From: Bacillus benzoevorans
GTDB lineage: Bacteria; Bacillota; Bacilli; Bacillales; Cytobacillaceae
Direction of reading: 5' to 3'
NCBI RefSeq assembly: GCF_014207535.1
Contig: NZ_JACHGK010000009.1
Span: 62,001 to 126,000, forward strand
Length of the DNA stretch: 64,000 nt
This document shows, in pieces, positions 1 through 7,233 of this stretch; position 1 is the first letter of the stretch, and every line of letters starts with the position of its first letter. Below the pieces are notes generated by a model that saw nothing but the letters and a program-made list of their open reading frames with translations, was not told where the DNA came from and did no database searches. Position numbers and translations under genes: made by a program.

Positions 1-830
1 ATGGCAGGACCCGGTAAACTCATTGGAGGCATAAGACCGGTGGATATATCGAGAATATCAATGCCAGCTTCTTCTAATTTTTCAGCTATGATGCATCCTT
101 CTTCCAAAGTGGTTCCTCCCGGTAAGAGATCATCTACACCTAGGCGGACTAAAAGAAGAAAATCTTCACCCACCGCTTTACGTACATCTCCCACTATCTC
201 CAAAAGAAGACGGCTGCGATTCTCCAAGCTCCCCCCGTATTCATCTGTTCTCGTATTGGTAAGAGGGGATAGAAATTGAGTCAATAAAAATCCATGACAG
301 TTGTGAATTTCTACTCCATCAAAGCCGGCATTCTTCACACGTAATGCAGCCTGGACGAAAGCCTCTCTCATTTGCTGAATTTCAGGTATCGTTAAGGCTC
401 TTGGGATAGAACGCTTCACAACAGGATTCATGACAGCTGAAGGAGCAACTGCTTCTATCCCTGTTAAAGAAGTATCTGCAGAACTTCCCGCATGATTGAT
501 TTGTAATACCGCTATCTGGTTGTTACTGTGAATCACCTCTGCAAGTTTAGACAATCCCTCGATGCATTCATCACGGTCGACAAAAATCAGATTCTCTCTA
601 TACTGGCCGGCCGGTGAAATGGCTGCTTGTTCCGCTACAATGAGCGAAGGTCCTGTACGCTGTTTGTATATGGACAATAATTCTTCTGTAATCAGTCCAT
701 TCTTGGAAGCCTTCGTAATATCAAATGGTGCACAAGCATAACGGTTCTGGAACACGAAGTTTTTAATTTTTCGGCTTTCTAACAGTACTGCATTTTTGTT
801 CACTTTTATTTCACTATCCTGTAATTTCAT
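1..830 (-). CDS. NADH:flavin oxidoreductase (old yellow enzyme family), C-terminus beyond window
   Basis: The first 276 codons of an FMN-dependent ene-reductase of the old yellow enzyme family are visible; the reading frame is still open at base 1. It starts at ATG 830 just after GAGGGTGG. Family hallmarks seen are RNRYACAPF-like N-terminal substrate-site sequence, LQINHAG near residue 100, and the HNCHGFLLTQFLSP...NTRTDEYGGSLENR block around residues 175-205 that carries the FMN/substrate-binding histidine region and the conserved YGGS. The LGVDDLLPGGTTLEEG stretch fits the later barrel strands. Substrate cannot be told. It is divergent from the transporter at 1409 and separated by about 580 bases. 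Confidence 0.88.
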   Translation of the reverse strand, partial: MKLQDSEIKVNKNAVLLESRKIKNFVFQNRYACAPFDITKASKNGLITEELLSIYKQRTGPSLIVAEQAAISPAGQYRENLIFVDRDECIEGLSKLAEVIHSNNQIAVLQINHAGSSADTSLTGIEAVAPSAVMNPVVKRSIPRALTIPEIQQMREAFVQAALRVKNAGFDGVEIHNCHGFLLTQFLSPLTNTRTDEYGGSLENRSRLLLEIVGDVRKAVGEDFLLLVRLGVDDLLPGGTTLEEGCIIAEKLEEAGIDILDISTGLMPPMSLPGPA

Positions 831-1408
831 TATCCACCCTCATCTCGTTTATCTTTGGTGTCAAATTCATTTTTCACTTCACTATACACTAGTTTTCATA
901 TCTTTTTTGTGTAGTTTATGTGAAGCGGAGTGACAGAAATAACAGCGATTGGTTCGGTCATGCGGGGTGATTATTTGCTACTTAAATCAGCTAATTTATA
1001 AATTTTAGATAGACTTGTTAAAGTGGGGAAATGTGGATTTTCTAGTGTGGGGAATGCAATCCATTTTTGAAAAAAACTTGTAGGGATTTATCCCCACAGA
1101 GCCTTGTGGATTAATACATCCCCATGATTAGGATATACTAGATAAACAGCGGAATCGCCCCCATATTTTATAAATTAATATTGACCGATGTGCCAAAGTG
1201 ACATATTGTAGACTTGATTATCTGATTCCCTTTAATTACTTTTACCTAGTCAATATGGAGTACCTGTACCTATACATAGTTAAATGGATATTCTAAGTAA
1301 TCACCCAATCTACACAATTAGTATTCAAATCACATGAAAATTGAAAATAAATCTATTTAATACAGTTTGTGGCAAGTATATGAAAAATAGAAAAGGGGCA
1401 GATTTAAT
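831..1408. other. Intergenic region between divergent genes
   Basis: About 580 AT-rich bases between the divergently transcribed oxidoreductase and transporter genes. I see no open frame with a ribosome site, no long inverted repeat and no copy of the dispersed repeats found elsewhere in the window. Promoters for both genes must lie here but none is convincing by eye. Confidence 0.5.
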
Positions 1409-2461
1409 TTGCATGCAACAAATCATTCAGAGGCTGGAAAAGGGGTTGCAGCAGGAGTTTCCTCATCGATCGCCTGGGGAGTTAATACAGTCATCATTGG
1501 GGTCATTTTAGCGAAAGCACCATTTGTCGATTCAGCGGCAGCCATGATATTAGCCCCATTTGTAAGCTCCTTCATCCATGACTTATTTTCCTCTCTTTGG
1601 ATGATTCTATGGATGTCTGTGAAAGGCAAGATGATTGAAGTACTAAAATATATGAGAACCAGAAACGGATGGATTATCGTACTAGCTGCGCTATTCGGCG
1701 GCCCCATTGGAATGACGTGCTACTTACTTGGTATCCATTATATAGGTGCAACTTTTACAGCCAGTATTAGTTCATTATTTCCCGCAATTGGGGCCCTGCT
1801 TGCTTTCATATTTTTAAAAGAAAGAATAGGTCCTAGAGCTTGGCTTGGTATTGTTTTAAGTATCGCCGGGGTCATAATATTAAGTTATATTCCATCTTCC
1901 GGAGTTTCCAATTCCTATTTTATCCTAGGAGTATTGCTTGCTTTAGGCTCAGCCATTGGATGGGGACTAGAGGGAGTAATCTGCGCTTGGGGATTAAAGG
2001 ATGATGATGCTGATCCTGAGATGGCCGTTACGATAAGACAAACGGCTTCTGCGCTAACCTATACGATATTCGTCATGCCAATGATTCATGGATACTCATT
2101 AAGCTTTCAAGTCGTAAAATCTGACGTAGTTTGGCTATTCCTTATAGCCGCTTTTCTTGGAGCGGCCAATTACGTATTATACTACAGAGCGATCCATTTA
2201 ATCGGGACGGCAAGAGGGACAGCCCTTAATAATACATATGCCGCTTGGGCACTCGCCATCAGCCTAGTCATATTCAAAACACCAGTCAGCCTCCATTTCA
2301 TTATTGGGACAATCATCGTCATAGTAGGTTCGTTCTTTGTCATAGGAAATCTAAAAGAGCTGGTTCACATTTCCGGTGATTTTGATATTAATACTGAAGA
2401 TGCCGAACATCCGGGTAATTTGATATCTAGTAATAAGAAAAAATGGACAAAAAAAACGTAA
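1409..2461 (+). CDS. DMT-family (EamA-type) permease
   Basis: A polytopic inner-membrane protein of 350 residues with about ten hydrophobic segments in two homologous halves, the pattern of drug/metabolite transporters. The TTG start at 1409 is preceded by AAAAGGGG at 1391-1398 with good spacing; no ATG fits better. The first half contains GPIGMTCYLLGIHYIGAT and SSLFPAIGALLAFIFLKE, the latter typical of the EamA motif at the end of the fourth helix; the second half repeats a GxxxYVLYYRAI...GTA pattern. The C-terminal 30 residues are hydrophilic and lysine-rich. Substrate is unknown. It is monocistronic. Confidence 0.85.
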   Translation: MHATNHSEAGKGVAAGVSSSIAWGVNTVIIGVILAKAPFVDSAAAMILAPFVSSFIHDLFSSLWMILWMSVKGKMIEVLKYMRTRNGWIIVLAALFGGPIGMTCYLLGIHYIGATFTASISSLFPAIGALLAFIFLKERIGPRAWLGIVLSIAGVIILSYIPSSGVSNSYFILGVLLALGSAIGWGLEGVICAWGLKDDDADPEMAVTIRQTASALTYTIFVMPMIHGYSLSFQVVKSDVVWLFLIAAFLGAANYVLYYRAIHLIGTARGTALNNTYAAWALAISLVIFKTPVSLHFIIGTIIVIVGSFFVIGNLKELVHISGDFDINTEDAEHPGNLISSNKKKWTKKT

Positions 2462-2727
2462 CGGAATCTGTTGAAGGGAGTAGAAAAATATAAATGACTT
2501 TTAACAGGGACACTGGGACAGGTATAGACCACTAAAAAGTAATTAGTATAAAAATCGGATTCAAAGTGTGTCATAAGTTGGAAGCTGTATGGATAATGGA
2601 CCGTTGGAATCTGTATGAGGAACCCCAAATGGGAAAAATATTATTTACATAGGTATGGTACTTCCGAAGCACTTGTGGTATATAAGTAAATACAATTCTA
2701 TAATCCTGATCGATTACAAAAACAACT

Positions 2728-2768
2728 AAGCGGCTTTATCCCAATGATATATAGGGCTAAAGCCGCTT
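2728..2768. terminator. Stem-loop inside repeat module
   Basis: Perfect 11-bp arms AAGCGGCTTTA / TAAAGCCGCTT around a 19-base loop. No strong T-run follows, so termination is uncertain; the diverged second module keeps a weaker version at 3196-3237. Confidence 0.45.
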
Positions 2769-2836
2769 AAATCCTTATAATTATTTCCACTTTCTATTTA
2801 ACAAAGACAGTTCATCTTCCCCACGGAACTTCTGTA

Positions 2837-2872
2837 TTGTCAAGAACAATCGTTCGACAAGTGACAGGCACC
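2837..2872 (+). repeat. TTGTC-GACAA hairpin element, copy 1
   Basis: 36-bp element reading TTGTC-AA-GAAC-AATC-GTTC-GACAA followed by GTGACAGGCACC. The first part can fold: TTGTC pairs with GACAA and GAAC with GTTC, with an AA bulge and AATC loop. Identical to the copies at 3017, 3440 and 3854. Confidence 0.8.
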
Positions 2873-3016
2873 CAAACCCAAGCCATTTTTTATGTGAATT
2901 ATTGTGTGATTTCTTATGTCAATATAATGTGAAATGCGGTGTTATTTTGCTTGTGAATCACTGTTTTGCACCTCACAAGTAAACCCGTTAAGAATACTCT
3001 CCACAGGTTTTTTTCT

Positions 3017-3052
3017 TTGTCAAGAACAATCGTTCGACAAGTGACAGGCACC
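3017..3052 (+). repeat. TTGTC-GACAA hairpin element, copy 2
   Basis: Identical to copy 1 over the full 36 bp. It directly follows an ACTCTCCACAGGTTTTTTTC tail shared with the copy at 3854, suggesting the mobile or copied unit can include the upstream stem-loop. Confidence 0.8.
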
Positions 3053-3082
3053 ATTCATAAAAAGTCATTTCCAATTCTCTGG

Positions 3083-3097
3083 ATGGTGCCTGGCACC
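3083..3097. repeat. GGTGCCTGGCACC palindrome
   Basis: A short perfect palindrome, GGTGCCTGGCACC, related to the GACAGGCACC tail of the hairpin element. Another copy lies at 61100-61112 after the DinB-family gene. Confidence 0.5.
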
Positions 3098-3112
3098 CGA
3101 TCTTCTTTTAAC

Positions 3113-3339
3113 ATAGGTATGATACTTCCGAAGGACTTTGTCTTGTTTGAATGAGTATGTACAATTCTGTAGTCATGATCTACTATTAAACAACTAAACG
3201 GCTTTAGCCCATTGATATATAGGTCTAAAGCCTCTTAAATTATTTTTATTATTTCCGATTTCTACTTGGCGGGCAGTCCACCTATCCACGAACTTCTGTA
3301 TCTGTATTGTAAAGAACAGTCGTTCAACAAGTGACAGTG
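3113..3339. repeat. 220-bp direct repeat module, copy 2
   Basis: Diverged second copy of the module at 2650-2872, same orientation, ending with a mutated hairpin element at 3307-3339 (GTAAAGAACAGTCGTTCAAC in place of the consensus). Confidence 0.65.
3307..3339 (+). repeat. TTGTC-GACAA hairpin element, diverged copy 3
   Basis: Several substitutions relative to the consensus, including loss of a stem pair and a changed GACAGTGC tail. It ends the second 220-bp module. Confidence 0.6.
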
Positions 3340-3399
3340 CGCCCTAAACTAATAGACCCTACAGTTATTTTAACTGAAACTTCAATAAAAAGAAGAAGG

Positions 3400-3437
3400 A
3401 AAAGCCCTGCAGAGATTTCTCTCTACAGGGCTTTTTT
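3400..3437. terminator. Terminator-like stem-loop
   Basis: Arms AAAAGCCCTG and CAGGGCTTTT around a short loop, followed by a T-run; it could terminate in either direction. A hairpin repeat element begins 3 bases after it. No gene ends here, so it probably travels with the repeat. Confidence 0.6.
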
Positions 3438-3439
3438 AT

Positions 3440-3475
3440 TTGTCAAGAACAATCGTTCGACAAGTGACAGGCACC
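3440..3475 (+). repeat. TTGTC-GACAA hairpin element, copy 4
   Basis: Identical to copies 1, 2 and 5, placed immediately after the stem-loop and T-run at 3400-3437. Confidence 0.8.
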
Positions 3476-3814
3476 TATCATTAGGCTCTAGACCTCGTGT
3501 GTCAGCTTTATGGATCTTGTCCTGCAAGTACGAATAATACGTGAAAACTAAGTTTATATTCACTAGGCTGTATCCTCTGCTGGATGAAAACGCAAGATCC
3601 CTTCACGTTCTAGAGGAGCTCTATAATAAATTCTGTGATAGTTGGACTCATCCCCAAAAATAGAAATATGGGTTCTGCTTTAAGTCGGTCTTTTTTAAAT
3701 CAATTACTTCCTTGACTTATTTACCATTATACGCTGGCACTCGTTTTTCTATCATTATATCTTACAAACTTCCGCCAACTAGCAATTAACAGTTTACTGG
3801 GTATACAACGCACA

Positions 3815-3849
3815 AAAAAACCTGCGGATAATACTCTCCACAGGTTTTC
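3815..3849. terminator. Stem-loop downstream of S-layer gene
   Basis: AAAAACCTG and CAGGTTTT arms around a 16-base loop. It lies about 110 bases past the stop of the S-layer gene at 3960 (read on the minus strand) and could end that transcript; it is followed on the plus strand by another hairpin element. Confidence 0.5.
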
Positions 3850-3853
3850 TTCT

Positions 3854-3889
3854 TTGTCAAGAACAATCGTTCGACAAGTGACAGGCACC
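3854..3889 (+). repeat. TTGTC-GACAA hairpin element, copy 5
   Basis: Identical to the consensus, again directly after a stem-loop with a T-rich tail. Confidence 0.8.
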
Positions 3890-3898
3890 TATCATTAA

Positions 3899-3944
3899 TT
3901 GTCAAGAACAATCACTCGTCATATATAGGATAGTGAAAGGCACC
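3899..3944 (+). repeat. TTGTC-GACAA hairpin element, degenerate copy 6
   Basis: Starts as the consensus (TTGTCAAGAACAATC) and ends with AGTGAAAGGCACC, but the right stem arm is replaced by unrelated AT-rich sequence. It lies 10 bases downstream of copy 5. Confidence 0.55.
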
Positions 3945-3959
3945 AATCCTTATTAAAAC

Positions 3960-6536
3960 TTAGTTGATAGTAACAGTACTTGAAGCAAAGTTAGCCTTGT
4001 TGCCATTTAAATCTTTAATTTCAAATGCGCTAGCTTCTTTCACTGTGATAGTTTGTTGTAGATCTGAAGCAGTTAGTCCAGTTCCTAATGTAATAACTAC
4101 TTTTTTATTGTCAGATCCTGCAGCAGCTTTAACTGTTCCTGCAGTGTATTTTACATTACCTAAGAAGATATCGAATTCATCTCCATCACCCGTATCAATA
4201 GTTGCCCCATCCATTGCCTCGCTAAATGTTAGTGTTACTTCATTAGCACCAGTTAGCTCTGCTTTGGTAACTGTAGGACGCACGTTCTCTACAAGTGTTT
4301 CTGCAGTGGTTACTGCATCCATTTGTACTCCAGTTTGGCCCTTAACTCCACTTACTGTTATTTGCGTTAACCCACTATTTTTTAATGAGTCTTTAACAAA
4401 TTCAACTACAACAACTGCACCTGAACTATTATTTTGAGTAAGAGTTACATTATCAATAGAAGCACCATCAATAGAGTAGTTTGCTTTATTTAAAGCAGTA
4501 GTAGCATCAACAGCATTCTTGAAATATACCTCTAATTTATTATTATTACTAGTATCTTGTTTAATTCCGTTATCTGAATCTACTGTAGTATCTAATTCAG
4601 GTTTACCAGTTGAAGAGTTTTCTCCTCTTGTAAATGTAACATCAACTTTTGGAGCATTATTTCCATTTACATCTTTAACAAGACCTAAAGGTAAAGTTAA
4701 TTTGTAAGAAACTCCATCTTCTGTAAGGTCAGTTAATTTAAGTTTTAATTGTTTTGACTTATTATCTACAGCATTGTGTTTAACGAAATTTGTAGATGAA
4801 GTTGTAATCGTTTGGCTCGTTGCTGATGTAGTATAAGTTACGTTATTTTTAACATAGGTACCATCAATAGCAACACCAGTTTGAGGTTCAACATTTTCAC
4901 TATAAGTTAATACTAAGAATTCCACTCCATTTATTTTTTCTACTTTACTGTTTTGTAAAGCTGGAGCTGTTGTATCGATTGATACATTTACTAATTTATT
5001 TTTTGATGCTGTTGATTGGCTCCAAATATCATTAACAGACGGTATTACTAATGTTTGTGGACCATTAGCAAATGCGCTTGACCATTCAATTTTATATAAA
5101 GTATCATCATCTTCATCTTTAGTTATAGCATTTGATGCAGTTCCATTTAGTGTGAATTCATTTCCAGTGAATACAGTGCTTAAAGGCTCATTAAATTTAA
5201 CTTCTAGCGTAGTATTATTTTTAACAGTTACAGTTTGAACTTCTGGTCCTTTTACATCTGTAGTGTTATATTTAATTGTTGTTTGTGATGGATTAGGTGT
5301 GATTACGTTTTGTTTATAATCTGCTACACCGACAACTTTTACCTTAATATCTTTATTTTGGTCTACAGCTTGAACTGCATTAAGTTCAATTTCAATCTTT
5401 TTGTTATCTACATCTGAACTTACTACTTGTTGATTAAAGGTAGTTGAAGAATCTAAATCTTCACCATCTGCTCTTTCATATTCAAATGTTGCATTTGTCA
5501 TATCAATCGGCTCGGAAAATTCAAGGACAGCAACTGGATTAGTACCGTTATGAGAATAAGATGTCTTTACTAAAGCTGGTCTTGTAGTATCCTTTGCTTC
5601 AACAGTAGTTGTATATTTTGTTAACTCTTCGCCTGTTTCTGTTGTAATACCTTCTCCTACAACTAGAGTATAATTTTTATCGAAATATTCTGATCCAGCA
5701 GCAGTAATTGTTAATGTTTTCCCATCATCGCTTAATTTAGATTTCGCTGTACTTAAACTAATTGATGCTGCATTATCTATAGGAGTTATACTGATATCTG
5801 AAGTTCCAACAACATCACCAGTAGCAACAACTGTGGATTTATCCACTGGTTTACTGAATTTGATCTCAAGTTGTTTAGAATTAATCACACTTGCACTCTG
5901 TACAGTTAGTTCCCCTACCACTACTTCTTCTTTAGGAACATCAGCTGATTTTTTAACGAATACAGCAAAGTCACCGCGTTTTGCGTTGTCATATGTTCCA
6001 AATGTTGTAGCTGAAGTACCACTTGTAATTTTGTTAGAAACTAGAGTTTTAACAGCGTCAGCATAGTTAGCTGGAACGTCGTTGAAAGCAGAGATATCAG
6101 CAGAACCTTTAAGTCCGAATCCAGTTACTAACCATTTTGCTAATTCTCCACGAGTGATTAGGTCATAGGCACCAAAAGAATCAGTTGATTTACCAGCAGT
6201 AATTTTAGCTGCTTTAAGGGCATTTACATATTTGGCTCTGTTAGCTGGTACATCTTTGAATCCAGCATCAGCAGCATTGTCAACATCAAGCTCTAAAGCT
6301 TTTGCAACAAAGATTGCTGCATCAAGACGAGTGATTTGATCATATGTTCCAAAAGTTGTAGCACTTGTACCATTGATTCCTTTTGAAACTAAGAAGTCTA
6401 CTGCTTCTTTATAGTTAGCATTCACATCAGTGAAGTTTGCAGCTGCGCCAGCAACGCCTGCGAAAGAAGATGCTACAACTGCTGTTGATACAGCACCTAC
6501 TAAAAATTTGCGATAAGATTTTGGTTGGTAAGCCAT
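3960..6536 (-). CDS. S-layer protein with N-terminal SLH domains and Ig-like body
   Basis: An 858-residue exported surface protein. Residues 1-32 are a Sec signal peptide ending AGVAGAA. Three SLH repeats follow (about 35-200; motif variants ITRLDAA, ITRGELA, AKRGDFA), which in this family bind pyruvylated secondary wall polymer. The rest consists of beta-rich modules carrying repeated LEIKFSKP, LEVKFNEPL, LEVYFKNA and VTLTFSEA motifs, as in bacterial Ig-like S-layer arrays. The start is fixed by GGGAGGAAA upstream of ATG 6536. Codon use is strongly biased and AT-rich, suggesting high expression from the promoter at 6650-6678. Signal peptide and SLH region match those of the gene at 10256, the body does not. 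Confidence 0.9.
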   Translation of the reverse strand: MAYQPKSYRKFLVGAVSTAVVASSFAGVAGAAANFTDVNANYKEAVDFLVSKGINGTSATTFGTYDQITRLDAAIFVAKALELDVDNAADAGFKDVPANRAKYVNALKAAKITAGKSTDSFGAYDLITRGELAKWLVTGFGLKGSADISAFNDVPANYADAVKTLVSNKITSGTSATTFGTYDNAKRGDFAVFVKKSADVPKEEVVVGELTVQSASVINSKQLEIKFSKPVDKSTVVATGDVVGTSDISITPIDNAASISLSTAKSKLSDDGKTLTITAAGSEYFDKNYTLVVGEGITTETGEELTKYTTTVEAKDTTRPALVKTSYSHNGTNPVAVLEFSEPIDMTNATFEYERADGEDLDSSTTFNQQVVSSDVDNKKIEIELNAVQAVDQNKDIKVKVVGVADYKQNVITPNPSQTTIKYNTTDVKGPEVQTVTVKNNTTLEVKFNEPLSTVFTGNEFTLNGTASNAITKDEDDDTLYKIEWSSAFANGPQTLVIPSVNDIWSQSTASKNKLVNVSIDTTAPALQNSKVEKINGVEFLVLTYSENVEPQTGVAIDGTYVKNNVTYTTSATSQTITTSSTNFVKHNAVDNKSKQLKLKLTDLTEDGVSYKLTLPLGLVKDVNGNNAPKVDVTFTRGENSSTGKPELDTTVDSDNGIKQDTSNNNKLEVYFKNAVDATTALNKANYSIDGASIDNVTLTQNNSSGAVVVVEFVKDSLKNSGLTQITVSGVKGQTGVQMDAVTTAETLVENVRPTVTKAELTGANEVTLTFSEAMDGATIDTGDGDEFDIFLGNVKYTAGTVKAAAGSDNKKVVITLGTGLTASDLQQTITVKEASAFEIKDLNGNKANFASSTVTIN

Positions 6537-6649
6537 TGAGATATTTCCTCCCTTTAATGTGTAAAAAGTAATATGAAAATATAGCTATTTGGAGAGTGCT
6601 ATTCTGTTGTTATCTTTCAATCTCCTAAATAAGCCCGTTAACAAATACT

Positions 6650-6678
6650 AGTATAGAATTTTAATAGAATAATGTCAA
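6650..6678 (-). promoter_or_regulatory. Strong sigma-A promoter of S-layer gene
   Basis: On the minus strand: TTGACA (6678-6673), exactly 17 bases, TATACT (6655-6650). The same boxes, spacing and most of the spacer (TATTCT..TAAAATTC) occur upstream of the S-layer gene at 10256. The predicted leader is about 105 bases. Confidence 0.85.
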
Positions 6679-7165
6679 TGCTTTACGGAAATGACAGGAC
6701 TTCCAATTACTTGTAAATTTTCATTCTAGTAGCTAGCTATTTATGACAAAATTCGCTATAAAATTCTATTATAAAGCCAAAAAGGTATATTTTTCATGTA
6801 CATTTCTGTCAATACCATTGTATAAACGGTTTTAACAACTAAAAACATTATAATTTTAATATAATATTTTTCCTTTCATTATTATATAGAAGGAATTTTT
6901 CCTTCTATATATATACTGCAGAAACTAGAGTTTTATTTAAATAATATCAATACCATCTTCCTAGTACCAATAATCATTGCATACAGTTCCTGAGTATAAC
7001 TCTCAGATTATATCCTTATTAGGAACTTTTAAGTTGATCAATCCTTTTATACTTAATTAACAAAGCGTTCACTAAATTGCCTTATATTCCAACCCCGTTT
7101 ATCTTTAATCCATCAGATATATGATTTCCGGAATTAAATTGAAATAATGAAGCCATAAATATAAA
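6679..7165. other. Intergenic region between S-layer genes
   Basis: AT-rich and without a convincing gene, ribosome site or repeat. A symmetrical AGAAGGAATTTTTCCTTCTA lies near 6888-6907, and could be a weak stem-loop. Confidence 0.5.
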
Positions 7166-7205
7166 AAGAACCAATCACACATTATATGTAATCGGTTCTT
7201 TTTAA
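7166..7205 (-). terminator. Terminator of SLH gene at 7234
   Basis: Arms AAAAAGAACC and GGTTCTTTTT around a 20-base AT-rich loop, located 29 bases beyond the stop codon at 7234. Confidence 0.7.
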
Positions 7206-7233
7206 TAGATGTTTAGCTTTTTTCGAAAAAAAT

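Larger units (their letters stand above)
2650..2872. repeat. 220-bp direct repeat module, copy 1
   Basis: Begins near GGTATGGTACTTCCGAAG and ends in a hairpin repeat element. It resembles 3113-3339 through its whole length with substitutions and small gaps. It holds a stem-loop at 2728-2768 (arms AAGCGGCTTTA and TAAAGCCGCTT). Confidence 0.7.
2462..3959. other. Non-coding repeat tract between transporter and S-layer gene
   Basis: Roughly 1.5 kb with no credible gene. It contains five good and one degenerate copy of a TTGTC/GACAA hairpin element, two diverged copies of a 220-bp module, and several terminator-like stem-loops, listed separately. The short open frames here run through repeats and lack ribosome sites. 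Confidence 0.75.

Noticed and set aside
1..279. 92-codon plus-strand frame at the left edge
   Set aside because: It is antisense to the clear old yellow enzyme coding sequence and has no ribosome site.
2966..3537. Two small plus-strand frames of 62 and 68 codons
   Set aside because: They run through hairpin repeat elements and have no ribosome sites.
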